Assembly (NCBI GenBank): GCA_900541675.1
Contig: UQKU01000005.1
Location: forward strand, 30,560 to 94,559
Direction of reading: 5' to 3'
Length of the DNA stretch: 64,000 nt
Origin: an uncultured Collinsella sp.
GTDB lineage: Bacteria > Actinomycetota > Coriobacteriia > Coriobacteriales > Coriobacteriaceae
This document shows, piece by piece, positions 40,090 through 47,776 of the stretch; the first letter of the stretch is position 1; each line of letters opens with the position of its first letter. Position numbers and translations under genes: made by a program. The notes below the pieces were generated by a model, which was not told the origin of the DNA, ran no database searches, and saw only the letters and a program-made list of their open reading frames with translations.

Positions 40090-40782
40090 CTACTCGCTAT
40101 TTGCCTGCGCACCTTCCGCGATCATGTTGCGGTTGTACACCAGATGCAGGTACATCGCATCATGCGCTGCGGTGGGATTGCGCGCCGCGATGGCGTCGGC
40201 CACGCCACGGTGGGTGCGGATGGTCTCCTCAACCAGCTTTTTGCCGGTCACGTCAATAAACAGGGGGACAGATGCCTTGAGCACACCCATTAGACGGGGA
40301 ACGACGAGGTTGCCGCAGCTTTCGGCAATTGCGATATGAAACGCGGTGTCGGCGGCAGAATAGTCTTCGCCCAGCGCGGCCAAGCGCTCGGACTCGTCGC
40401 AAAGCTCTTTGATGCAGATGATTTGATCGTCGGTCGCGTGCTCTGCGGCCATGCTGGCCATCTGGGGCTCGATCATAAAACGCACTTCGAGCAGGTCACG
40501 TGCCAGGCGCCTCTTGTCATCGATAAAGGTAAAGCCCAGCGGATCGTCGGCAACGCCGGGGTTTGACGCCACATAGGTGCCCGAACCCTGCTTAATGCGC
40601 ACGATATTGCGCGACTGCAGCAGCTTCATGGCCTCGCGCACCGTGCTCCTGCCGGCGCCCAGGCGCTCGACGAGCACGGTCTCCTTGGGCAGGCGATCGC
40701 CTTGCTCAAGATGCTCATCTAAGATCAATTGAATGATTTTATCTGCTATCTGCTCGGGGAGTCCCAAATCGGCTCGTGCCAC
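40090..40782 (-). CDS. GntR-family (FadR/FCD) transcriptional regulator
   Basis: 230-residue regulator. The N-terminal winged helix (LPEQIADKIIQLILDEHLEQ, RSTVREAMKLLQ) is followed by an FCD ligand-binding domain with conserved metal/ligand residues (D in DTAFHIAIAESCGN and His in RTHRGVADAI). It begins with GTG, preceded by GAGGTGAAAC. It diverges from the GntP permease gene; paired CATCAGACCT sites lie between them, so it probably represses the permease and dehydratase in the absence of a sugar acid. Confidence 0.9.
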   Translation of the reverse strand: MARADLGLPEQIADKIIQLILDEHLEQGDRLPKETVLVERLGAGRSTVREAMKLLQSRNIVRIKQGSGTYVASNPGVADDPLGFTFIDDKRRLARDLLEVRFMIEPQMASMAAEHATDDQIICIKELCDESERLAALGEDYSAADTAFHIAIAESCGNLVVPRLMGVLKASVPLFIDVTGKKLVEETIRTHRGVADAIAARNPTAAHDAMYLHLVYNRNMIAEGAQANSE

Positions 40783-40948
40783 GTTTCACCTCATATCAAA
40801 AGAATTCATCAGAGCTATTCTAGCCCATTCAACAGGAGTCGCAGCGATTCGCTCCGACAATAGGGAGCTGTGAGCCGCCATTTATCGCATAAAACAGATC
40901 GTTCAGGAAATACATCAGATGTATTTTGAAAAAAGTTTCCCTTTTAAA

Positions 40949-41003
40949 CATCAGACCTACTGAAAACACGCTATAGTCTAAGCCGAATTCAAAAGGTCTG
41001 ATG
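40949..41003. promoter_or_regulatory. Candidate GntR operator pair before gntP
   Basis: CATCAGACCT (40949-40958) and AGGTCTGATG (40994-41003) are exact inverse copies flanking a likely -10 (TATAGTCT). The second overlaps the leader 14 bp before the gntP start. A related AAATACATCAGATGTATTT palindrome lies upstream around 40906. Confidence 0.55.
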
Positions 41004-41016
41004 AATTGGAGGAAAG

Positions 41017-42378
41017 ATGTCAGACCCAACGTTTATGGCAGACCCTACCAGGTTGGTTATCGCCTCCATCGTGGGCATCGCGCTGCTGCTTGCGCTCATC
41101 ATCAAGTTCAAGCTGCATCCCGTGCTGTCGATGATGGTCTCGGCACTCGCGATCGGTATCGGCGCCGGTATGCCGCTCGACCTGGTGGCGGACACTGTCA
41201 CCAAGGGTGTGGGTACCACGCTGCAAAACATCGCCCTGCTCATTGGCCTGGGTTCGATGTTTGGTCAGATTCTTGAGGAGAGCGGCGGCGCCAAGAAGAT
41301 TGCCCAGACCTTCATCGATACCTTTGGGCAGGGTCACTCCAGCTGGGCACTGGGCATTACCGGTCTGGTCATCGGCACTACGGTGTTCTTTGAGGCGGGC
41401 GTAGTCGTTTTGATTCCGCTTGCGTTTAGCGTGGCATCCCAGACCAAAAAGTCGACGCTCTACTACGGCATCGCGCTACTCGCGGGACTTGCCGCTGGCT
41501 ATGCGTTTGTGCCGCCATCGGCCGGTTCGGTTCTGGTCGCCGGCACGCTCGGTGTCGACCTGGGCACCATGATTCTCGTTGGTATCCCTACCGCCTTCAT
41601 CGCCATGGCGATTGCCGGCGTCATCTGGGGCCGCAACGTGGGCGGTCGCATCTTTACCGATGTTCCGGAGCACTTTACCTCTGCCGAGGGCGCGAGCGAC
41701 GAAAAGGAGCTTCCCTCCTTTGGCATGGTGCTTGCCATCGTGCTCACGCCGCTTTGTCTGATTTTGCTGGGCACACTGTCCTCTTATATCCCCATGCCCG
41801 CCGAGCTCGCTTCGATTCTCGCCTTCCTGGGCAAGCCGTTCGTCGCTTTGACGCTCGCCACGCTCGTCGCGATGTATCTGCTGGGCGCGCGCCGCGGCTA
41901 CTCCGGCGCCGAGCTCAAGGCCTTGCTCGACCGCTCTCTTAAGCCCGTCGGCATGATCTTGCTGGTTATCGCTTGCGGCGGCGTCATTCGCTGGATGCTG
42001 CAGGACTGCGGCTTGGGTCAGGTTATTGGTCCCATGCTCGAGGCTTCACCGCTGCCTTTGGTGGTTGTTGCCTTTTTGATTGCCGTCATGGTGCGTGCCT
42101 CTGTCGGCAGCTCCATCGTCGCTATGACCATGGCATCGGGCATTATGGCAGCCATGCCTGCAGTCGCCGGCGCTTCGGTGCTCATGCGTGCCGCCATCTG
42201 TCTTGCCATCTGCGGCGGTGCCACGGCCCTCTCGCACGTCAACGATGCCGGCTTTTGGATGTGCTCCTCGTTTCTGGAGATCGACGAGAAGACCACCCTC
42301 AAGTCCTGGACCGTTATGGAGACGCTCATCGGCCTTTCGGGTCTTGCCTGCGCCCTGGTGATTTCGTTCTTCGCCTAG
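41017..42378 (+). CDS. GntP-family gluconate/sugar-acid:H+ symporter
   Basis: 453-residue inner-membrane permease with about 12-14 helices. Family blocks are visible: MLEASPLPLVVVAFLIA, VRASVGSSIVAMTMASG, and the C-terminal SHVNDAGFWM motif. It imports gluconate or a related hexonate by proton symport. The ATG follows TTGGAGGAAAG. It is upstream of the IlvD/Edd-type dehydratase, giving an uptake-dehydration pair. Confidence 0.92.
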   Translation: MSDPTFMADPTRLVIASIVGIALLLALIIKFKLHPVLSMMVSALAIGIGAGMPLDLVADTVTKGVGTTLQNIALLIGLGSMFGQILEESGGAKKIAQTFIDTFGQGHSSWALGITGLVIGTTVFFEAGVVVLIPLAFSVASQTKKSTLYYGIALLAGLAAGYAFVPPSAGSVLVAGTLGVDLGTMILVGIPTAFIAMAIAGVIWGRNVGGRIFTDVPEHFTSAEGASDEKELPSFGMVLAIVLTPLCLILLGTLSSYIPMPAELASILAFLGKPFVALTLATLVAMYLLGARRGYSGAELKALLDRSLKPVGMILLVIACGGVIRWMLQDCGLGQVIGPMLEASPLPLVVVAFLIAVMVRASVGSSIVAMTMASGIMAAMPAVAGASVLMRAAICLAICGGATALSHVNDAGFWMCSSFLEIDEKTTLKSWTVMETLIGLSGLACALVISFFA

Positions 42379-42442
42379 TTCGCGTAGCTAAGCATCTTTC
42401 GCCGAGTGCATCGCTCGGTACCCATTTACACCTGATTCATTA

Positions 42443-42460
42443 ACCAACGATTGGTACAAC
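42443..42460. promoter_or_regulatory. Candidate operator before the dehydratase gene
   Basis: ACCAACGATTGGT is a perfect 5-bp inverted repeat with a 3-bp centre, and TTGGTACAACC overlaps it. GntR/FadR-type operators often have such TGGT...ACCA cores. It lies ~30 bp upstream of the dehydratase start. Confidence 0.4.
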
Positions 42461-42486
42461 CGTTCAAATCAAAAGAGGAGAGCATC

Positions 42487-44265
42487 ATGGACGAGAAGAC
42501 CAAGGCACAGATTCAGCAGGAGGCAGCCGACCTGGTTGCCAAGCTGCAGCCGCGATCCGGCAAGTTCCGCACCATCAGCCCCGAGATGGACCCGCTGCGT
42601 CTGGGCTCCGGCTGGACTATCGAGGATTTGGACAAGCCGCAGGTCATTATCGAGTCGACGTTCGGCGACTCGCACCCGGGTTCTGCCGGCCTGTTTGAGT
42701 TGGTCGAGGAGGTTCGTGCTGGCGTTGCCGAGGCTGGTGGTCACGGCGCCCGTTACTTCTGCACCGATATCTGCGACGGCGAGGCCCAGGGCCACGACGG
42801 CATTAACTACTCGCTGCCCAGTCGCGACATGATCGCCAACATGATCGAGATCCATGCCAAGGCCACCCCGTTCGACGCCGGCGTCTTTGTCGCCAGCTGC
42901 GATAAGGGCCTGCCTGCGAACCTCATGGCCATGGGTCGCATCAACATCCCCTCCATCGTCGTTACCGGCGGTGTCATGGATGCCGGTCCCGACCTGTTGA
43001 CCCTGGAGCAGCTCGGCGCGATTTCTGCCCGCTACGAGCGCGGCGAAATCTCTCGTGAGGAGCTTGAGTTTGCCAAGCACAACGCATGCCCCAGCTGCGG
43101 CGCCTGCTCGTTTATGGGCACCGCGTCGACCATGCAGGTTACCGCCGAGGCCCTGGGCCTTATGCTCCCCGGCACGGCCCTGCTGCCCGCCACCAGCTCC
43201 GACCTGCGTGAGTTTGCGCGCGAGGCCGGCCGTCAGTCCGTGTGGCTCTCCGAGCACAACCTGTGCCCGCGCGACATCGTGACCAAGGAGTCCTTCGAGA
43301 ACCTCATTATGGTCCACGGTGCCATCTCCGGCTCCACCAACTCGCTGCTGCACATCCCCGCGATCGCCCGCGAGTTTGGCATCGAGATGTCCGCCGACGA
43401 TTTCGATCGCCTGCACCGTGGCGCCCACTACCTGCTCAACGTTCGTCCCGCAGGTGAGTGGCCGGCGCAGTTCTTCTACTATGCGGGCGGCGTGCCGCGC
43501 ATCATGGAGGAGATCAAGTCGATGCTCCACCTCGATGTCATGACCGTCACCGGCAAGACCCTCGGCGAAAACCTCGAGGACCTTAAGAACAACGGCTACT
43601 ACGAGAAGTGTGGCCGCTACTTGGAGAAGTGGAACCTCAAGCGCGAAGACATCATTCGCCCGTTTGACCAGGCTTTTGGTACCGATGGCTCCATCGCCAT
43701 CCTCCACGGCAACCTTGCCCCCGAGGGCGCCGTCGTCAAGCACACGGTTGTTCCGCGCGAGATGTTCCAGGCTACGCTCAAGGCCCGTCCGTTCGACTGC
43801 GAGGAGGACGCTATCCACGCCGTCCTGACGCACGAGGTCAAGCCCGGTGACGCCGTCATCATTCGCTACGAGGGCCCCAAGGGCTCCGGCATGCCCGAGA
43901 TGTTCTACACCACCGAGGCTATCGCCAGCGACCCCGAGCTGGGCGCGAGCATTGCCCTGATCACTGACGGTCGCTTCTCCGGCGCCTCCAAGGGCCCGGC
44001 TATCGGTCACGTTTCGCCCGAGGCTGCCGTGGGCGGTCCGATTGCCCTGATCGAGGAAGGCGACCTTATCCAGATCAACATTCCCGAGCGCTCGCTGTCT
44101 ATCGTGGGCATCGCCGGCAAGAAGATGGAGCCGGCCGAGGTCGACGCCGTCCTGGCCGAGCGTCGAGCCGCTTGGAAGCCCAAGACTAATCGCTATACCT
44201 CCGGCACGCTCAAGTTCTTTACCGAGCATGCGGTTTCCGCCATTCAGGGTGGCTACATGGAGTAG
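42487..44265 (+). CDS. IlvD/Edd-family sugar-acid dehydratase
   Basis: 592-residue iron-sulfur dehydratase. Family motifs: TDICDGEAQGHDG, SLPSRDMIANMIE, CDKGLPANLMA (C138), CPSCGACSFMGTASTMQ (C201, C204, C207), and DGRFSGASKGPAIGH. The usual IlvD start motif with PCN is replaced by FGDSHPGSAG, recalling the YjhG/YagF-type aldonate dehydratases rather than branched-chain IlvD. With GntP upstream and KDG kinase and KDPG aldolase nearby, it is expected to dehydrate gluconate or a related hexonate to 2-keto-3-deoxygluconate. The ATG at 42487 follows AGAGGAGAG. Confidence 0.87.
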   Translation: MDEKTKAQIQQEAADLVAKLQPRSGKFRTISPEMDPLRLGSGWTIEDLDKPQVIIESTFGDSHPGSAGLFELVEEVRAGVAEAGGHGARYFCTDICDGEAQGHDGINYSLPSRDMIANMIEIHAKATPFDAGVFVASCDKGLPANLMAMGRINIPSIVVTGGVMDAGPDLLTLEQLGAISARYERGEISREELEFAKHNACPSCGACSFMGTASTMQVTAEALGLMLPGTALLPATSSDLREFAREAGRQSVWLSEHNLCPRDIVTKESFENLIMVHGAISGSTNSLLHIPAIAREFGIEMSADDFDRLHRGAHYLLNVRPAGEWPAQFFYYAGGVPRIMEEIKSMLHLDVMTVTGKTLGENLEDLKNNGYYEKCGRYLEKWNLKREDIIRPFDQAFGTDGSIAILHGNLAPEGAVVKHTVVPREMFQATLKARPFDCEEDAIHAVLTHEVKPGDAVIIRYEGPKGSGMPEMFYTTEAIASDPELGASIALITDGRFSGASKGPAIGHVSPEAAVGGPIALIEEGDLIQINIPERSLSIVGIAGKKMEPAEVDAVLAERRAAWKPKTNRYTSGTLKFFTEHAVSAIQGGYME

Positions 44266-44310
44266 CGCCCATGTGCATCAAATATCTCCTCTCATAGATG
44301 TGCGGCGCGA

Positions 44311-44346
44311 AAGGCCCCGAGCTCACACGAGCTCGGGGCCTTTTTG
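44311..44346 (+). terminator. Rho-independent terminator after the dehydratase
   Basis: AAGGCCCCGAGCTC pairs with GAGCTCGGGGCC, followed by T5, 45 bp after the stop. Confidence 0.92.
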
Positions 44347-44391
44347 TTCAACCTTGGCTAAAAAAGCCCCGTCCCAAAAAGACTGGTTGGA

Positions 44392-44458
44392 AGTTGCGGT
44401 GAAATAGGGATTGTTTTGCGGCCCCGGCTGTATAAACAGTCCCTATTTCACCGCAACT
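44392..44458. repeat. AGTTGCGGTGAAATA palindrome, copy 3
   Basis: Arms AGTTGCGGTGAAATAGGGA and TCCCTATTTCACCGCAACT are exact complements. The centre (GTTTTGCGGC) resembles copy 4 rather than copies 1 and 2. It lies upstream of the second gntR gene. Confidence 0.85.
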
Positions 44459-44527
44459 GAGGGGATGGGGATGCGATAGTATTACGTGGTGAAATTCGAC
44501 AAACCGTGGGCTTCATCCGAGGGCTTT

Positions 44528-45220
44528 ATGGAACAACACCAGCATTATCAGAGCTTGCAAGATCAGGCATATAACGCATTGCGCTCAAAGATCATCTATG
44601 CCGAGCTCAAGCCCGGCACGCGCCTTTCGGCGATTGGTCTGGAAAAGGAGACGGGAATCGGACGCACGCCCATTCGCGAGTCCTTTGTACGCCTGCGTGA
44701 GCAGGAGCTGGTGGAAACGCGCCCCAAAAGCGGCACCTACGTCTCTAAGATCAGCATGGAACACGCCGAAAACGCCTGCTTCTTGCGTGAGAAGCTCGAG
44801 AGAAGCGTGCTTATTAAATGCTGTTCGGCCGCCACGCCCGAGCAAAAGCATCGGCTCGAGCAGATTCTTGCCGAGTCCGAGTCGCTCGACCATAGCGAAA
44901 CGCGTCGCTTTTTCGATCTGGATAACCTGTTCCATGAGACGTGTTTTGAGATTGCCAGCCGCCACATGTTGTGGGATTGGATGAAGAGCGTCAATACGCA
45001 TTTTGAGCGATACAACTGGTTGCGTATGGTCTCGCAGGATCTGGATTGGGAGCCGATTCGTCGGCAGCATCGCCGGATTCTCGAGGCCATTAAAAAGGGC
45101 GATACCGACACGGCGAGCTATCTGGCCGAGACACACCTGCACCTGATGCCCGAGGAGCAGGGCCCGGTTATCGCCTTACATCCTGACTATTTTGAGCTGT
45201 CCAAAGACTCGGCCATCTAA
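44528..45220 (+). CDS. GntR-family (FCD-type) transcriptional regulator, second copy
   Basis: 230-residue regulator with an N-terminal winged helix (AYNALRSKIIYAELKPGTRL; GRTPIRESFVRLREQELV) and a helical FCD domain. It is only distantly similar to the regulator at 40090. The ATG at 44528 has GAGGG ~5 bp upstream; a GTG at 44486 without a clear ribosome site is less likely. The gene stands alone between two copies of the AGTTGCGG palindrome. It may control the adjacent sugar-acid genes, but no ligand can be assigned. Confidence 0.87.
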   Translation: MEQHQHYQSLQDQAYNALRSKIIYAELKPGTRLSAIGLEKETGIGRTPIRESFVRLREQELVETRPKSGTYVSKISMEHAENACFLREKLERSVLIKCCSAATPEQKHRLEQILAESESLDHSETRRFFDLDNLFHETCFEIASRHMLWDWMKSVNTHFERYNWLRMVSQDLDWEPIRRQHRRILEAIKKGDTDTASYLAETHLHLMPEEQGPVIALHPDYFELSKDSAI

Positions 45221-45235
45221 CTCGTTCCCTTCATT

Positions 45236-45301
45236 AGTTGCGGTGAAATAGGGACTGTTTTGCGGCTCTGATGGTGTAAGCAGTCCGTATTCCACCGCAA
45301 G
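45236..45301. repeat. AGTTGCGGTGAAATA palindrome, copy 4
   Basis: AGTTGCGGTGAAATAGGGACT at the left and AGTCCGTATTCCACCGCAA at the right, starting 16 bp after the gntR stop. With copy 3 it brackets this single gene. Confidence 0.82.
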
Positions 45302-45326
45302 TGCCGGGGCACATCGGGGCACGAAA

Positions 45327-45560
45327 ACGCTGCGGCGCCGCTTGGAGGAAAAGACCGGAAGCAAGGGTCCATTCCTCCAGACGGTGCCGCAGCTGTTTTG
45401 ATGGTTCGGCTTTTGTCGAAGTGTCTTAGTTGAGTGCGACTGCCAGCCGAGTAGGCAAAGCGGCTCGGGGGCGTGTCGCTTCCGTCACGTTCTATCAGCA
45501 TACAAGACGGTTTTGGTTCTTGTTCGTGACGGAAACGGCGCGCTTCCGAGCCGCTTTAAA
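45327..45560. repeat. Two long imperfect hairpins in the gntR-eda gap
   Basis: The first (about 45325-45401) pairs AACGCTGCGGCGCCG and TTGGAGGAA with TTCCTCCAGACGGTGCCGCAG. The second (about 45457-45560) pairs AAAGCGGCTCGG with CCGAGCCGCTTT and has an inner CTTCCGTCACG/CGTGACGG pairing. They occupy most of 45302-45562; no gene is visible. Confidence 0.65.
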
Positions 45561-45562
45561 AG

Positions 45563-45593
45563 AAAGGGGGCGAGGTCTAGGGCACGCCCCCCT
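45563..45593 (-). terminator. Terminator of eda (minus strand)
   Basis: AAAGGGGGCG and CGCCCCCCTTT arms. On the minus strand the stem is followed by CTTTCTTTT, fitting a terminator ~20 bp after the eda stop. Confidence 0.7.
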
Positions 45594-45613
45594 TTCACGA
45601 TAGAGAGCTAAAC

Positions 45614-46255
45614 CTAGCCGCGGACCTTCTTGACGACGTCCATGGCCTCGCGGGCGATCTGCTCGACCTTGGAGAAGTCGCCGTCGGCAAACAGGGCCGG
45701 CTTGACCATCCAGGTGCCACCGCAGGCGATGATGGCGGAGGAGCTCAGGTACTCCTCGACGTTGGCGGTGCTCACGCCGCCGGTAGGCATAAAGCGGTGA
45801 CCGACAAACGGAGCGGCGAGGGCCTTGATGGTGTTCAGGCCGCCATACTGGGACGCGGGGAAGAACTTGGTGACCTTGAGGCCCAGGTTCTCGGCTGCGG
45901 TGACCTCGGAGGGGGTCACGGTGCCGGGAAGGACGGGCAGGTCGATGTCGATGCAGTGCTTCACGACGTCCTCGTTGTAACCCGGGGAGACGATGAACTT
46001 GGCACCGGCTGCGCGGGCCTGCTCAACCTGCTCGACGGTCAGGACAGTGCCGGCGCCAACGCACATCTCGGGCTCGGCCTCGGCCATAGCGGCGATGCAC
46101 TCGGCGGCGCAGGCGGTGCGGAAGGTGACCTCGGCGGACTTCATGCCAGCTGCCATAAGGGCGTGGGCGAGCGGAGCGGCGTTCTCGACCTTGTCGAGCA
46201 CAACGACCGGCACGATGCCCAGGGACTCAAGCGTGGTGTAGAACTGATCGAACAT
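45614..46255 (-). CDS. eda: KDPG aldolase (2-dehydro-3-deoxyphosphogluconate aldolase)
   Basis: 213-residue class I aldolase cleaving KDPG to pyruvate and glyceraldehyde-3-phosphate. The catalytic E42 (AEVTFRT) and the Schiff-base K130 (TKFFPASQYGG) are visible, with GTVTPSEV and MPTGGVS completing the phosphate site. The ATG at 46255 has GAAAGGAAC upstream. It is downstream of kdgK on the same strand, with a 254-bp hairpin-rich gap, so expression may be partly separate. Confidence 0.93.
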   Translation of the reverse strand: MFDQFYTTLESLGIVPVVVLDKVENAAPLAHALMAAGMKSAEVTFRTACAAECIAAMAEAEPEMCVGAGTVLTVEQVEQARAAGAKFIVSPGYNEDVVKHCIDIDLPVLPGTVTPSEVTAAENLGLKVTKFFPASQYGGLNTIKALAAPFVGHRFMPTGGVSTANVEEYLSSSAIIACGGTWMVKPALFADGDFSKVEQIAREAMDVVKKVRG

Positions 46256-46299
46256 GATGTTCCTTTCGATGTGTGGCGCGCATGGGCGCGTGATTGCCA

Positions 46300-46496
46300 A
46301 ATGTGCTGGTCAGGAGCCGATTTTGGATTGGTTATCGGAGGCACTGCTTGGGGTTCAAGCAATTCCAAAACCGGCTGCTCGACCAGTCATGTAGGGAATG
46401 CCAGGCAAAACCGGAATGGGACTGGTGGTTTTGCCCGGCCGGAGGAATCGGGGAGCGGGCCGCAGGGGTATGGGATTGGAAAGCTGCGGCCCGCGG
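46300..46496. repeat. Three hairpins between kdgK and eda
   Basis: A long imperfect stem (CTGGTCAGGAGCCG... with ...CGGCTGCTCGACCAG, ~46301-46386), then GGCAAAACC/GGTTTTGCC (~46409-46436), then GCGGGCCGCAG/CTGCGGCCCGC (~46457-46496). Possibly processing or terminator structures inside the kdgK-eda transcript. Confidence 0.65.
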
Positions 46497-46509
46497 AATG
46501 GGGAACGAA

Positions 46510-47544
46510 TTAACGGGCGACGCGGGTGCCACCGTCGGCGGCGGATGCCGCGGCTGCGATCTCGTCTGCGGTCACCAAGTTGGAATCGCCCTTGATAGTG
46601 AGCTTGAGGATCGAGGCTGCAATCGCGTAGTTGACAGCGTCCTGCGGGTCAAAGTCGTTGATGAGGGCATGGACGAGGCCGGCGTTGAAAGCGTCGCCGG
46701 CGGCAACGCCCTCGAGTACGTGCACGTCGTGAGCAGGGGAGAACCAGTGCTCGCCGCTCTCGGCCTCAAAGAGCATGCCCATCCAGATGGAGCGCTCGAC
46801 GCAGGAGATGTTGCGGACGACCGAGGCGACCTTCTTGCAGCCGTACTCGGCGCAGATCTGACGGGCCATCTCGACATAGGTGTCGCGCTCCTCGATGCCG
46901 TGGGCAAGGGAGCCAGAGACGCAGGTCATACCGAGGCCAGCAGGCGCATCCTCGTCGTTGGCGATGCAGATGTCGACGAGCGGCAGGAGTTCCCTCATGG
47001 TGGCCTGCGACTTCTCGGGCGACCACATCTTGCCGCGATAGTTCACGTCACACACGGTGGTGATGCCCTTGGCGCGGCAGGCGGCGAGCGCATCCTTGCA
47101 GGCGGCGGCCATCTCATCGGAGACGGCGGGGGTCACGCCGGAGAAATAGAAGACATCGATGCCCTTGAGGATCTCGTCCCAGTCAAAGACGTCGCGCTTG
47201 GCCATGTTGATGGCAGAGTACTTGCGGTCGTAGACGCAACCGTTGCCGCGCTGCGAGGCACCGACCTCAAACACATAGGAGCCAAGGCGGTCGCCCTGAC
47301 GCACGACGCGCGTGGTGTCGACGTCGTAGGCCTTCAGCGAACGCAGGGCGCACTCGCCCAGACGGTTGGCCGGGACAACGGAGACGTAAGCGGCCTTGTC
47401 GCCCTGGTAGGCCAGGGAAAGCGCAGTGTTGGCCTCGGCGCCGCCGTAGCGGACGTCAAACTCGGTTGCCTGCTCAATACGCAGGTGGTCTTTGGGTGAG
47501 AGTCTCATCATGATCTCGCCGAAGGTAAGAACCGTTTTACCCAT
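46510..47544 (-). CDS. kdgK: 2-keto-3-deoxygluconate kinase (PfkB family)
   Basis: 344-residue ribokinase-fold sugar kinase that phosphorylates KDG to KDPG for the adjacent aldolase. Substrate-side GGAEANTALSLA and the catalytic Asp motif EGVAAGDAFNAGLVHAL are visible; the usual DTVGAGD reads EGVAAGD, a conservative variation around the same aspartate. The ATG at 47544 has AAAAGGAG upstream. It diverges from a LacI-family regulator gene, with a LacI-type operator between them. Confidence 0.88.
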   Translation of the reverse strand: MGKTVLTFGEIMMRLSPKDHLRIEQATEFDVRYGGAEANTALSLAYQGDKAAYVSVVPANRLGECALRSLKAYDVDTTRVVRQGDRLGSYVFEVGASQRGNGCVYDRKYSAINMAKRDVFDWDEILKGIDVFYFSGVTPAVSDEMAAACKDALAACRAKGITTVCDVNYRGKMWSPEKSQATMRELLPLVDICIANDEDAPAGLGMTCVSGSLAHGIEERDTYVEMARQICAEYGCKKVASVVRNISCVERSIWMGMLFEAESGEHWFSPAHDVHVLEGVAAGDAFNAGLVHALINDFDPQDAVNYAIAASILKLTIKGDSNLVTADEIAAAASAADGGTRVAR

Positions 47545-47660
47545 GGTCGCGCAGCTCCTTTTACTCGTGCGTACACCTTTGATATGGCGTTGGCACGCAG
47601 GTGCCAAGACGGTAGGGTGCGTCTTTGCACCTTCGTGCCAACGCTCGCCGAAATCGATTT

Positions 47661-47692
47661 ACGAAATCGTTTTCGTTTCGAGTTGTAGTATA
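47661..47692. promoter_or_regulatory. LacI-family operator and -10 between kdgK and lacI
   Basis: ACGAAATCGTTTTCGT (47661-47676) is a near-palindrome with the central CG and ACGAAA/TTTCGT arms typical of LacI-family operators. TAGTATACT just downstream is a plausible -10. It probably controls kdgK-eda and the regulator gene itself. Confidence 0.6.
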
Positions 47693-47776
47693 CTCACCTA
47701 CAGCGTTTTGCAACCGAGTTTTTTAATAATGCCTAAAATGACTCAGACCGCCGACAATTGGGAAACGGGGTGCGCT

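Noticed and set aside
42487..44265. Annotation as IlvD for branched-chain amino acid synthesis
   Set aside because: The N-terminal PCN motif is replaced by FGDSHPGS, and the neighbours are a sugar-acid permease, KDG kinase and KDPG aldolase; no ilv or leu genes are nearby.
45221..45613. Possible CRISPR-like repeats in the gntR-eda gap
   Set aside because: The repeats are inverted, not direct and regularly spaced; they are hairpins, and no cas genes are present.
47492..47776. N-terminal extension of the LacI regulator over the kdgK promoter
   Set aside because: The open frame continues upstream, but the translation is unlike any LacI N terminus and would cover the operator; the HTH starts right after 47777.
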